This document shows positions 18,954 to 27,748 of a DNA stretch of 64,000 bases, piece after piece (the first letter of the stretch is position 1; every line of letters starts with the position of its first letter). The notes under the pieces are model-generated. The model had not been told where the DNA came from, did no database searches, and saw only the letters and a list, made by a program, of their open reading frames with translations. Source of the DNA: Salinivenus iranica (GTDB taxonomy: Bacteria; Bacteroidota; Rhodothermia; Rhodothermales; Salinibacteraceae); the NCBI GenBank assembly GCA_002894665.1, contig NCRB01000001.1, positions 104,600 through 168,599 on the forward strand, in the 5' to 3' direction. The position numbers and the translations under genes are program-made.

Positions 18954-21572
18954 ATGACACTTCCCCTCTTCGACGTTTTCGCGGGCATGCCGCTGGTTGG
19001 TGTCATCCTCGGCGTGCTCCTCGTGCTCTTTGTGCTCGGCTACACCGGTGCGCCTCTCTGGACCTGGGCGCTCGCCGGGGCCGCCGGCCTCTACGGAGGC
19101 GGTGCACCGCTGTGGATCTGGGTTCCCTACGGAGTGCTCGTGGTCGTTTTCAACATTGGCCCGATTCGACGTCAGGTGTCCGCTGGCGTCATGCAGCTGA
19201 TGGAAGCGCTTCAATTTCTCCCAACCATCTCCGAAACCGAGCAGACGGCCATCGACGCGGGAACCGTGTGGATGGAGGGGGAGCTTTTCTCTGGGAAGCC
19301 CGACTTCGACAAGACGCTCGACCAGCTCTACCCCGAGCTGTCGGACGAGGAGCAGGCCTTCCTGGACGGGCCGTGCGAGGAGGTCTGCGAGATGGTCGAC
19401 GACTGGCAGGTGCACCAGCGCGGGGATCTGTCGTCGGAGACCTGGGACTACTTGAAAGAGAGGGGCTTCTTCGGCCTTATCATTCCAGAGGAGTATGGCG
19501 GGAAAGGCTTTTCTGTTGCCGCCCGGAGTGCAGTGGTGCAGAAGCTCGGCAGCCATTCCGTGCCTCTTGCCATCACCGTCATGGTGCCCAACTCGCTGGG
19601 TCCGGGCGAGCTATTGCTCCACTACGGTACCGATAAGCAGCAGGATCACTACCTGCCCAGGTTGGCGAGCGGCGAGATCCTGCCCTCCTTCGCCCTCACG
19701 GAGCCCAACGCCGGTTCGGACGCCGGCGCGATGGAGTCGACCGGCACGGTGTTCAAGGACGAGGACGGCGAGCTCAAGCTGCGGCTCAACTGGGAGAAGC
19801 GCTACATCTCGCTGGCCGCCATTTCGGGCGTGCTTGGGCTGGCGTTTAAGCTGCACGATCCGGAAAATCACCTGGGCAAGGGCGAGGACCTGGGGATCAC
19901 CTGCGCCCTTGTGCCCACCGACACGCCGGGCGTGAAGCTGGGGCGTCGTCACGATCCGCTCGGCGTCGCATTCTTCAACTGCCCGACGGAGGGGGAAGAC
20001 GTGGTGCTTCCGATCGACTCCATCATCGGGGGCAAAGAGGGCGCCGGGCGCGGCTGGGCCATGCTCATGGATGCGCTCTCGGCCGGCCGCGGCATCATGC
20101 TCCCGGCGCAGGCCGTGGGCGGCGGCAAGTTTGTGACCCGTGTGGCGGGGGGGCACGCGGCCATCCGCGAGCAGTTCGGCCTGTCGATCGGCAAGTTCGA
20201 GGGCATCGAGGAGCCGCTCGCCCGCATCGCCGGGTACACCTACATCATGGACGCGGCCCGAAACTACACGAACGGTGCGGTGGACCGGGGCGAAAAGCCA
20301 GGCGTGGTGTCGGCCATCATGAAATACCACACCACCGAGATGCAGCGCGACCTCGTGAACGACGGGATGGACGTGCTGGCGGGGAACGGGATCTCGCGCG
20401 GCCCCAACAACCTGCTGGCACAGGCCTACCAGGCGCTGCCGATCAGCATCACCGTGGAGGGGGCCAACATCCTGACCCGGACGATGATGATCTTCGGTCA
20501 GGGGGCGATCCGGTGCCACCCGTACGCCCTCAAAGAGATTGAGGCGCTGATGGACGGCGACGTACAGAAATTCGACGATGCGTTCTGGAGCCACATCGGC
20601 CACGTGGTGCGCAACGGCTTCCGGGCCTTTGGCTTGAGCCTTACCCGTGGCCGCCTGGCGAGCAGTCCTGTGAGCGGCCCCGCGGCCCCGTACTACCGCA
20701 AGATGGCGTGGGCGTCGGCCAGCTTTGCCTTCTTCGCCGACCTGGCGATGGGCAGCCTCGGCGGGGCGCTGAAGCGGAAGGAGAAGATTACCGGCCGCTT
20801 TGCCGACATCCTCTCCTGGATGTATCTGGGCACGGCCGTCCTCACGCGGTTCGAGAAGGAGGGCCGACCGGAAGAGCAGGAGGCCTTCCTGCACTGGAGC
20901 ATGCAGTACGCCTTCGCGCAAATGCAGGAGGCGTTCGAGGGACTGTTCGAGAACCTGAAGGTGCCGGGGCTGACGTGGCTCCTGCGCGGCGTCGTGGCGC
21001 CGTGGTCCCGCCTCAACACGATCGGAGAGATGCCGGACGATGAACTCGGCGGCACCATTGCGCGGGCCATTCAGGAGAAGGACGGCGCCCGCGAGTGGCT
21101 CACCGAGGACCTCTACGTCCCGGACGACACGGACCAGCCGCTGGGCGAGCTGGAGCACGCCTTCCGCCTCAGCCGGGACGCCTACCACGTGGGGCAGACC
21201 ATCAAGGGCGCGATCCGCGAAGGCACCCTGCCCAAGAAGCGTCCGCACCAGCTGTTGGACGAGGCCGTGGCCGAGGGCGTCATCACGGAGGAGGAGCGCG
21301 ACCTCGTCCACCGCGCCGACGAGGCCCGCGAGCAGTACATCCAGGTCGACGAGTTTGACCTCGAGGAGTACCGTCAGCGGCGGATGCTGCCGGGGCAGCC
21401 GACGGACCGCGGGGCGCTCGACTCGTCCATCGTGGAGGGCGTGGAGCGCGACGTGACGGACGAGGCGGTCACGGCCGACGACGTGGAGGATGGGGCGCCG
21501 GTGACACGGGGCGATGGGGCTCCTGCGTCCGAAGATGTGTCTCGAGACGACCGATCCCCGGAAACCGCGTAG
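18954..21572 (+). CDS. fadE: Long acyl-CoA dehydrogenase, FadE type
   Basis: First dehydrogenation of acyl-CoA in beta-oxidation, FAD-dependent. At 872 residues it belongs to the long FadE class (about 810 aa in enterobacteria) rather than the 380-residue class. The N-terminus has hydrophobic membrane segments (VGVILGVLLVLFVLGY; WIWVPYGVLVVVFNI). The dehydrogenase core (about residues 75-500) includes FALTEPNAGSDAGAMES and GNGISRGPNNLLAQAYQ with VEGANILTRTMM. A C-terminal extension fits the DUF1974-type domain. ATG 18954 is preferred over an in-frame TTG at 18924. The extreme C-terminus is highly acidic. Confidence 0.92.
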   Translation: MTLPLFDVFAGMPLVGVILGVLLVLFVLGYTGAPLWTWALAGAAGLYGGGAPLWIWVPYGVLVVVFNIGPIRRQVSAGVMQLMEALQFLPTISETEQTAIDAGTVWMEGELFSGKPDFDKTLDQLYPELSDEEQAFLDGPCEEVCEMVDDWQVHQRGDLSSETWDYLKERGFFGLIIPEEYGGKGFSVAARSAVVQKLGSHSVPLAITVMVPNSLGPGELLLHYGTDKQQDHYLPRLASGEILPSFALTEPNAGSDAGAMESTGTVFKDEDGELKLRLNWEKRYISLAAISGVLGLAFKLHDPENHLGKGEDLGITCALVPTDTPGVKLGRRHDPLGVAFFNCPTEGEDVVLPIDSIIGGKEGAGRGWAMLMDALSAGRGIMLPAQAVGGGKFVTRVAGGHAAIREQFGLSIGKFEGIEEPLARIAGYTYIMDAARNYTNGAVDRGEKPGVVSAIMKYHTTEMQRDLVNDGMDVLAGNGISRGPNNLLAQAYQALPISITVEGANILTRTMMIFGQGAIRCHPYALKEIEALMDGDVQKFDDAFWSHIGHVVRNGFRAFGLSLTRGRLASSPVSGPAAPYYRKMAWASASFAFFADLAMGSLGGALKRKEKITGRFADILSWMYLGTAVLTRFEKEGRPEEQEAFLHWSMQYAFAQMQEAFEGLFENLKVPGLTWLLRGVVAPWSRLNTIGEMPDDELGGTIARAIQEKDGAREWLTEDLYVPDDTDQPLGELEHAFRLSRDAYHVGQTIKGAIREGTLPKKRPHQLLDEAVAEGVITEEERDLVHRADEAREQYIQVDEFDLEEYRQRRMLPGQPTDRGALDSSIVEGVERDVTDEAVTADDVEDGAPVTRGDGAPASEDVSRDDRSPETA

Positions 21573-21694
21573 CGTTCATTCGCTCCGGTGCGGCCTGGGG
21601 AACGTGTCCGGGCCGCCGGGGGCCGGATCTTTGCGGTTGACCTGTCGGTTCACAGAATCTCCCTAATGAATACTCTCCAGAGCCCCGTCCTGCA

Positions 21695-22261
21695 ATGTCT
21701 GCCGTCGCCACTCGCTCGTACACGGTTGAGGAGTATCTGGAGCTCGACGCAGAGGCCGACGACGAACGCTACGAATTCCAGAACGGCTCCGTAATTCCCA
21801 TGGCCGGTGCCGAGCCCGAACACAATCAGATCAAGGACAACATTTCGCGTGAGCTGGGAAACCAGCTCGTGGAGCGCAGGTGTTTCGTGATGACGTCCGA
21901 TCAGCGCGTCCGCGTGTCGTTCGGCTACGTGTATCCGGATGTGGTCGTGGCCTGTGATCCAACCTACGAGGACACCCGGCCGCGGACTCTCCAGAATCCA
22001 GAGTTGATCGTGGAGGTCACCTCGGAGTCGACGCAGGCACGCGACCACAGCGACAAGCTCGCCGCCTACACGGAGCTCGACAGTCTGCAGGAATGTTGGA
22101 TGGTTCACCCCGAGAAGCCACTCCTTACCCAGTACACGCGCGATTCTGAGGGATGGCGGTATCGGGCCCACACGGAGCTCTCGGACACCGTCGAGAGCGA
22201 CGCGTTCGATCTGGAGGTTCCGCTCCGCAATCTGTACGCCCTCGTGTTGTCAGAAGAGTGA
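21695..22261 (+). CDS. Uma2-family (DUF820) PD-(D/E)XK nuclease-like protein
   Basis: A 188-residue protein with the Uma2 layout: YTVEEYLELDAEADDERYEF at the N-terminus, a conserved Glu/His pair in PEHNQIKDNISREL, then YVYPDVVVACD and LIVEVTSEST (the PD...ExV core), and a late DHSDKLAAYTELDSLQECW. These proteins have a restriction-endonuclease-like fold; their biological role is not established, and they are often multicopy in cyanobacteria and Bacteroidota. The gene lies alone between fadE and the SDR, directly before a tandem-repeat spacer. Confidence 0.88.
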   Translation: MSAVATRSYTVEEYLELDAEADDERYEFQNGSVIPMAGAEPEHNQIKDNISRELGNQLVERRCFVMTSDQRVRVSFGYVYPDVVVACDPTYEDTRPRTLQNPELIVEVTSESTQARDHSDKLAAYTELDSLQECWMVHPEKPLLTQYTRDSEGWRYRAHTELSDTVESDAFDLEVPLRNLYALVLSEE

Positions 22262-22270
22262 AGCGAGCAG

Positions 22271-22315
22271 CGTGAAACGTAAGGCGTGAGACGTGATGCG
22301 TGAAACGTAAGGCGT
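22271..22315. repeat. Tandem 28-bp-period repeat after the Uma2 gene
   Basis: The 17-base word CGTGAAACGTAAGGCGT occurs exactly at 22271-22287 and again at 22299-22315. The bases between (GAGACGTGATG) and just upstream are degenerate versions of the same CGTGA/ACGT wording. It is a short, internally repetitive spacer of low complexity between two genes, unlike coding sequence on either side. No function is known to me. Confidence 0.8.
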
Positions 22316-22390
22316 CAGAAGGGGGCAGTGGGAGGGGAAGGCTCTACGCTCCACCTCAATCAGAATACTTCCACTCCAGCCCTCCCGTTT

Positions 22391-23245
22391 ATGTCCAATT
22401 CTTTTGCGTCCGATCTTCTCGCCGACCACCACATCGTCGTTACCGGGGGCGGGACTGGGCTCGGCCGCGCCATGGCCCTGCGCTTTGCCGACCTCGGCGC
22501 GGCGGTGACCATCAATGGCCGCCGCCCCGACCCGCTCGCCAAAACCGTGAGTGACATCGAAGACGCCGGCGGGACCGCGGAGGGCATCCCGTGCAACGTT
22601 CGAGATCACGAGGCCGTTGCGGCGTTTTTCGACGAGGCGGAGAACCGGCAGGGGCCCGTCACGCGGCTCGTGAACAACGCCGCGGCGAATTTTCTGGCCC
22701 CGACGGAGGACATCTCGCCGAACGGCTTCGACGCCATCGTGAAAACCAACCTGTACGGCTCGTTCTACTGCACGCAGGCCTGCGGGCGGCGGTGGCTGGA
22801 GCGGGACACGGGGGGCGCGGTGCTCTCCATCGCGACGACCTACGCGGACACCGGGAGCGCCTACGTGGTGCCCAGTGCGATGTCGAAGGCCGGCATCGTG
22901 GCCATGACGCGCTCGCTGGCGGCGGAGTGGGGAAGCGAAGACATTCGCCTCAATGCCATTGCCCCGGGGCCGTTTCCGACCGAGGGCGCGTGGGACCGTC
23001 TCGTCCCCGATGACAGCCTGGAGCAACAGATGCGGGAGCGCATTCCGGTGCGTCGGTTTGGGGAGCCCGAAGAGCTGGCGACCCTGGCTAGTTTTCTGCT
23101 CAGTGACCTGTCTGCATTCATGAACGGGGAGGTCGTCACGTTCGATGGGGGCGAGGCGCTGGCGGCGGGTGGGCAGTTCAATACCTTCACCCGCATGCCC
23201 CGGGAGCAGGTGAAGGCCCTCATGCAGCAGATGCGTCCCGACTGA
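22391..23245 (+). CDS. SDR oxidoreductase, 2,4-dienoyl-CoA reductase-like
   Basis: A 284-residue short-chain dehydrogenase with NADP site VVTGGGTGLGRAMA and NNAAANFLAPTEDISPNGF. The active-site stretch GSAYVVPSAMSKAGIVAMTR keeps the Lys but lacks the usual YxxxK tyrosine, as in mitochondrial and Bacillus 2,4-dienoyl-CoA reductases. PGPFPTEGAWDRL is likewise typical of that branch. It would help degrade unsaturated fatty acids, which fits the neighbouring fad genes. ATG 22391 is chosen; the longer frame upstream runs into the repeat spacer. Confidence 0.85.
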   Translation: MSNSFASDLLADHHIVVTGGGTGLGRAMALRFADLGAAVTINGRRPDPLAKTVSDIEDAGGTAEGIPCNVRDHEAVAAFFDEAENRQGPVTRLVNNAAANFLAPTEDISPNGFDAIVKTNLYGSFYCTQACGRRWLERDTGGAVLSIATTYADTGSAYVVPSAMSKAGIVAMTRSLAAEWGSEDIRLNAIAPGPFPTEGAWDRLVPDDSLEQQMRERIPVRRFGEPEELATLASFLLSDLSAFMNGEVVTFDGGEALAAGGQFNTFTRMPREQVKALMQQMRPD

Positions 23246-23371
23246 GAGGAGGGAAGGGGAGTGACAAAGCCCCACACGGTCCCTGGATCGGACCGATCCG
23301 GGAGCAACATACGGCGGGCGCCTGCGCATCCGGTCGAAATTCCGGGCAGGCGGTGCGATGTTTGCGGGAGA

Positions 23372-23413
23372 CGTTGACGTTATAGTGCACAGTATCTATA
23401 CGTTAAGTCAACG
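23372..23413 (+). promoter_or_regulatory. Putative sigma-70-type promoter inside an inverted repeat
   Basis: TTGACG (23374-23379) and TATACG (23397-23402) are separated by 17 bp, a near-consensus housekeeping promoter, giving a start about 30 bp before ATG 23438. Seven-base arms CGTTGAC (23372-23378) and GTCAACG (23407-23413) flank it as an inverted repeat, so a repressor could cover both -35 and start site. Promoter consensus in this lineage is not well defined, hence moderate confidence. Confidence 0.45.
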
Positions 23414-23437
23414 CCCCCTTAACATTGTCTCGCCACT

Positions 23438-24166
23438 ATGGACGACCTCAGCCTCAACCTTTTCGTGGAAGGGGTAGCCGATCTCGAACGGACGCAGTAC
23501 AAAATTCTGGGCGGGCTCCAGCGGGCGCAGTCGGCGTTCGATGAGGACCGCGTGTACCCTCACCTGGCCCGACTCGTGGAGCTGCACGGGGCCCTCGTCA
23601 CTGTTCTGAGTCGGACGGAGGGGGTCCGCACCCCTGAGACGGGCCGCATCGCCGGGATTAACTGGGACGAAAAATCGATCGAATACGAGTGGCCCGAGTT
23701 TGAGAGCGCTGAAATGTCCGTCGTCGAGGACCTCATCCGATGGGCACTTCCGCACATCCGGAGCACGATTGAGGAGGGGACTGAGGTCTACGAGCACGTG
23801 GAGGAAAACCTGGCGCTGGAGACCGTGGGCATCATGCCGTCGTACGTGCAGGAGGGCTATCTCATGGTTCCCAACCGGTCGGCTGACGCCCTGCACGTGC
23901 TCCGCTACACCCTGTCGATTTTCACGGAGGAGGGAGAGACGCACCGGACGCTCCGGACGACGCACTGCAAGACGGTGGAGCAAAGCGGCCTCGACGTAGA
24001 CCCCTCGAGTGTGAAGCTTCAGCTGCTGGAAGAGCGACGGGACCTTCCGGCCCCGGCCACCTACTTCTCCCGGATCGAGCTGGAGGTCCCCTACCAGGAG
24101 ACGCTTTTGCCCGTGGTGAAGCGGCGGCTGGTGCGCCAACTCGCGCGGGAGATGGGAGAGGCGTAG
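23438..24166 (+). CDS. Conserved-looking hypothetical protein, 242 aa
   Basis: I do not recognise a family. The protein is soluble, acidic and without a signal peptide or transmembrane segment. It begins FVEGVADLERTQYKILGGLQRAQSAFDEDRVYPHLARLVELH, given here in two registers of helical sequence, and continues with alternating helical and strand segments ending in VVKRRLVRQLAREMG. Coding character is good: high GC at third positions, acidic surface, and a clear upstream promoter-like element. It converges on the protoporphyrinogen oxidase gene with a one-base gap. Confidence 0.7.
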   Translation: MDDLSLNLFVEGVADLERTQYKILGGLQRAQSAFDEDRVYPHLARLVELHGALVTVLSRTEGVRTPETGRIAGINWDEKSIEYEWPEFESAEMSVVEDLIRWALPHIRSTIEEGTEVYEHVEENLALETVGIMPSYVQEGYLMVPNRSADALHVLRYTLSIFTEEGETHRTLRTTHCKTVEQSGLDVDPSSVKLQLLEERRDLPAPATYFSRIELEVPYQETLLPVVKRRLVRQLAREMGEA

Positions 24167-24167
24167 G

Positions 24168-25523
24168 CTACGGTCCGGTCTGGGCCGCCACGCGGGTGGC
24201 GGCGTCGGCGCCGGAGGCCACGGCGTCGCCCACCGACACGCCCTGCCGGTAGTTGCCGGCGAAGACGAGGCCGGGGTGTGCGTCCTCGAGGGCGTCCAGG
24301 GTGCGTTTGACCGCCCCGTATCCGAGCGTGTACTGCGGAATGGCCTGAGACCAGTGGATCTGACGGGCGAACACGGGCGGAGCGCTCACCCCCAGCAGGC
24401 GATCGAGGTCGGCCTCTACCCTCTGCTGGAGGGTTGCTTCCGGTTGCTGGGCGAGATCGGGCGCGCGAGCCCCGCCGACGAATGTTGTGAGCAGCGCGTG
24501 GCCTTCCGGCGCCCGGTTGGGGAAGAGGGTAGAGGAAAAGATGGTGCCGAGACTGTCGAAGTCCTCTACGGGAGGGACCAGCAGGCCGAAGCCGTCGAGG
24601 GAATGGGCAATCGCGTCTCGTTCGTAGCCGAGGGCCACGACTCGCAGGGGGGGATACTCGACCTTGTCGAGCGGGGTGCGGTCGACCGGGGTGTCGAGGT
24701 CCAGTGTGGCGAACCGGTGGAGGGGCACGGTGCTCACCACGGCGTCGAACGACTCGGGGGCGGGTCCGTCGGCCAGATGGAGGCACCACTGGTCGTCGGG
24801 GCGAGACAGGCCGCGGACCGGGGTGTTGAGATGAATCCGAGACTGCAGCCGGTCGGCGAGCGCGGCGGGGAGGGTGTCGATTCCGTGGCGAAACGAGAAG
24901 AGGCCGGAGGGGCCGTCATTGTCCGTCGACGACCCGCTGAGGGCGGCCCGAAGTCCCCCCCACAGGAGAGAGCCGTGATCGGACTCCAGGTCGGCCAGTC
25001 GCTCAAAGGCGTGCGTGATGGACAGGTCCTGCGGGCGCCCGGCGAAGACGCCCCCCACGAACGGAGCCACGGCGTAGTCGAGGACCTCGGGCCCCAGACG
25101 CCGACGCACGAACGACGCGACGCTTTCTTCTTCGTCCGCCCGGCGCGAAATGAACGGCTCGGCCAGCAGGCGCCACTTTGCCCGGGCCGAGAACAGATCC
25201 GTCGTCAGGAAGTCGGGGACGGACATGGGGAGCGGCAGGGGACGGCCGTCACGGACCACGTAGCGGGTGGCGGCCTCCTCGTTGGCCGACACGACCGCGT
25301 CCGACAGGCCCAGGTCCGCAATCAGGGCGCCGAGCGCAGGCGTTGAGGCACGGAGAGAGTTCGGACCGTGCTCGACCAGGAACCCGTCCGAGGACTCACT
25401 CTGAATCACCCCGCCCACCTGATCGGTCGCCTCCCAGACCGTAACGGTGTGTCCCTCCCGCTGCAGGCGGTAGGCGGCCGTCAGTCCGCTAATGCCGGCG
25501 CCGATAACTGCGATAGTCGACAT
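24168..25523 (-). CDS. hemG: Protoporphyrinogen oxidase (HemY/HemG flavoprotein type)
   Basis: Oxidises protoporphyrinogen IX to protoporphyrin IX in haem synthesis, using FAD and oxygen. The 451 residues begin IAVIGAGISGLTAAYRLQRE (FAD Rossmann), then VWEATDQVGGVIQSE and EHGPNSLRAS, continue with FVGGVFAGRP, and end with GLVFAGNYRQGVSVGDAVASG, the C-terminal FAD contact of this family. No other haem gene is adjacent. The gene lies convergent to the 242-residue hypothetical and divergent from the CsbD-like gene. Confidence 0.92.
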   Translation of the reverse strand: MSTIAVIGAGISGLTAAYRLQREGHTVTVWEATDQVGGVIQSESSDGFLVEHGPNSLRASTPALGALIADLGLSDAVVSANEEAATRYVVRDGRPLPLPMSVPDFLTTDLFSARAKWRLLAEPFISRRADEEESVASFVRRRLGPEVLDYAVAPFVGGVFAGRPQDLSITHAFERLADLESDHGSLLWGGLRAALSGSSTDNDGPSGLFSFRHGIDTLPAALADRLQSRIHLNTPVRGLSRPDDQWCLHLADGPAPESFDAVVSTVPLHRFATLDLDTPVDRTPLDKVEYPPLRVVALGYERDAIAHSLDGFGLLVPPVEDFDSLGTIFSSTLFPNRAPEGHALLTTFVGGARAPDLAQQPEATLQQRVEADLDRLLGVSAPPVFARQIHWSQAIPQYTLGYGAVKRTLDALEDAHPGLVFAGNYRQGVSVGDAVASGADAATRVAAQTGP

Positions 25524-25673
25524 ACATGCACAGGATTTGGAGAAAGACCGTACACATGAACGAGCGGAGCCGAGGGCCGTTCGGTCTCGGACGGGGAAAC
25601 CCGGAGGCCAGGGCGACGGTACAAGTCTTGATCTAACTCACAGTCCTGCACACAAGAGCAGCGAGATCGACCC

Positions 25674-25868
25674 ATGGCGACAGAGGCAATGAACGAGGAG
25701 TGGCGTCGGATTCGGGACCAGATCAAAGAGATCTGGGAGGAGGCCGACTTCGACGACAAGCAAATGAAGCGCGCCCGCGGTGAGATGAAGAAGATCGTGG
25801 GGCTCATTCACGACAAGACCGGGGAGGACCCCGAAGAAATTCGGCGTAAGATGAGTGCGATCCTGTAG
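25674..25868 (+). CDS. CsbD-like small stress protein, 64 aa
   Basis: A short acidic helical protein. MNEEWRRIRDQIKEIWEEAD, DFDDKQMKRARGEMKKIVG and a terminal DPEEIRRKM follow the CsbD pattern (W-xx-xxGxxKExWG, D-D, xGxxDxLxGxIxxxxG). CsbD-like proteins are abundant under general stress; biochemical function is unknown. Start is ATG 25674, or ATG 25689, which would give the usual MNE opening. A rho-independent terminator follows at 25911. Confidence 0.7.
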   Translation: MATEAMNEEWRRIRDQIKEIWEEADFDDKQMKRARGEMKKIVGLIHDKTGEDPEEIRRKMSAIL

Positions 25869-25910
25869 CGTTCGCTGCCCCTTTTGGTATCTGTCTCGGT
25901 ACACCATCCC

Positions 25911-25945
25911 GCCTGCCCTGCACCCGCCGGGGCGGGCGTTTTTTT
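25911..25945 (+). terminator. Rho-independent terminator after the CsbD-like gene
   Basis: GCCTGCCC (25911-25918) pairs with GGGCGGGC (25930-25937), with one G-T wobble, and is followed by a run of seven T (25939-25945). It ends the CsbD-like transcript and separates it from the carboxylase gene. Confidence 0.85.
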
Positions 25946-26046
25946 GTGGGCCTTGGTTTTGGATTGGTCCGGGCGGCGGTTAATTTGAACGCGGCCCTCA
26001 TGCCATTGGCTCTTCTCATTTTTGCTTGCAAACTGGAAGCCCTTTC

Positions 26047-27726
26047 ATGCCCGACAATACGATTGGTACCGATGCGCCGACCGACGCGGCCGCATTCCAG
26101 GAACGTGCTGCCCACTACGAGGCCCTTGTGGAGACGATGGAGACGCGGGCCGAAACCGTGAAGCGAGGGGGCGGGGAGAAGAAGATTCAGAAGCAGCACG
26201 ACCGTGGGAAGCTGACGGCCCGGGAGCGGATTGCGTACTTGCTCGACGATCCCGAACAGTTTCGTGAGCTCGGTCTCTTCGCCGGCTATGAGATGTACGA
26301 GGACGAGGGCGGGTGCCCGGCGGGCGGCACGGTCATGGGCTTTGGGCCGGTGAGCGGGCGCGAGTGCCTGGTGGTGGCCAACGACGCCACCGTGAAGGCG
26401 GGCGCCTGGTTTCCGATCACGGCAAAGAAAAACCTTCGGGCGCAGGAGATTGCCCTGGAGAACCACGTGCCGATCATCTACCTCGTGGACTCGGCGGGCG
26501 TGTACCTGCCGATGCAGGACAAGATTTTCCCCGACAAGGACGATTTTGGGCGGATCTTCCGCAACAACGCGAAGCTGTCGAGCGAGGGGATCCCGCAAAT
26601 TGCGGCCATCATGGGGAGCTGCGTGGCCGGGGGGGCATACCTGCCCATCATGAGCGACGAGGCGGTGATCGTGGAGGGGACTGGCTCGGTCTTTCTGGCG
26701 GGGCCGTACCTCGTGAAGGCGGCGATTGGGGAGGACGTGGAGGCGGAGGAGCTGGGCGGGGCCACCACGCACACCGAAATCTCCGGCGTGGCCGACTACA
26801 AGGCGGAGGACGACGAGGACGCGCTCGACACGGTCCGCTCGCTCGTCGACCATCATGGGCCCGTGGAGCGGTTCGGGTATGCGCAGGGAGAGTCAACCGA
26901 GCCGGCCTACCCCGCCGAGGAGCTCTACGGGCTGTATCCCAGCAAGGGAAACGAGCAGTACGACATGCGCGAAATCCTCGCCCGCATCATCGACGCGGGG
27001 TCGTGGACGGAGTACAAGGAGGGCTACGGGCGCACGCTCCTGACCGGCTACGCCCGCATCGACGGGTGGAACGTGGGCGTCGTGGCGAACCAGAGGGCCG
27101 TGGTGCGCAACAAGACGAACCACGACTCCAAGGGCGAAATCCAGGTGGGCGGTGTCATCTACGGCGATGCGGCGGACAAGGGGGCCCGCTTCGTGATGAA
27201 CTGCAATCAGAAGGAGATCCCGATCATCTTCTTCCAGGACGTGACCGGGTTCATGGTGGGCAAGCGGGCCGAGCACAGCGGCATCATCAAGGACGGCGCG
27301 AAGATGGTCAACGCCGTCTCGAACTCGACCGTACCGAAGCTGACGGTGGTGGTGGGCAACTCCTACGGGGCCGGCAACTACGCCATGTGTGGCCGCGCCT
27401 ACGACCCGCGCCTCGTGCTGGCCTGGCCCACGGCCAAGATTGCGGTGATGGGGGGCACGCAGGCCTCCAAGGTGCTGAAGCAGATCAAGGTCCGCCAGCT
27501 GGAGAAGCAGGGCAAAGAGCTGTCCGAGGAGGACGAGGAGGAGCTGCTCTCCACGATCCAGGACCGCTACGAGGAGCAGACCACGCCGTACTACGCCGCC
27601 GCCCGGCTGTGGGTGGACGCCCTCATCGACCCGGTCGACACGCGCGACTGGCTCTCGCGGGGGCTCGACGTGGTGGACCACAACCCCACGCTGGAGCGGT
27701 TCAATCCCGGCGTCATCCAGACGTAG
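26047..27726 (+). CDS. Acyl-CoA carboxylase carboxyltransferase (beta) subunit, methylcrotonyl-CoA carboxylase-like
   Basis: Transfers CO2 from biotin to an acyl-CoA. The 559 residues begin GKLTARERIAYLLDDP and have an N-terminal crotonase-type domain with SAGVYLPMQDKIFPD, FGRIFRNNAKLSSEGIPQIA and MGSCVAGGAYLPIMSDEA. The C-terminal domain has DVTGFMVGKRAEHSGIIKDG and GNSYGAGNYAMCGRAYDPR. The YLPMQ...FPD...FGRIF wording is closest to methylcrotonyl-CoA (leucine pathway) rather than propionyl-CoA carboxylases. No biotin-bearing alpha subunit is adjacent, so it must come from another locus. Confidence 0.9.
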   Translation: MPDNTIGTDAPTDAAAFQERAAHYEALVETMETRAETVKRGGGEKKIQKQHDRGKLTARERIAYLLDDPEQFRELGLFAGYEMYEDEGGCPAGGTVMGFGPVSGRECLVVANDATVKAGAWFPITAKKNLRAQEIALENHVPIIYLVDSAGVYLPMQDKIFPDKDDFGRIFRNNAKLSSEGIPQIAAIMGSCVAGGAYLPIMSDEAVIVEGTGSVFLAGPYLVKAAIGEDVEAEELGGATTHTEISGVADYKAEDDEDALDTVRSLVDHHGPVERFGYAQGESTEPAYPAEELYGLYPSKGNEQYDMREILARIIDAGSWTEYKEGYGRTLLTGYARIDGWNVGVVANQRAVVRNKTNHDSKGEIQVGGVIYGDAADKGARFVMNCNQKEIPIIFFQDVTGFMVGKRAEHSGIIKDGAKMVNAVSNSTVPKLTVVVGNSYGAGNYAMCGRAYDPRLVLAWPTAKIAVMGGTQASKVLKQIKVRQLEKQGKELSEEDEEELLSTIQDRYEEQTTPYYAAARLWVDALIDPVDTRDWLSRGLDVVDHNPTLERFNPGVIQT

Positions 27727-27748
27727 GGCGCGGTGGCGAACCCCGGGG

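Noticed and set aside
18955..21572. FadE frame as two fused proteins because of its length.
   Set aside because: Length above 800 residues with an N-terminal membrane part is normal for FadE-type dehydrogenases; no second catalytic domain is seen.
25960..26010. Further fad-type operator upstream of the carboxylase gene (GGTTAATTT...GAACGC).
   Set aside because: Only partial half-site resemblance and no palindrome; not comparable with the sites at 11480 and 18869.
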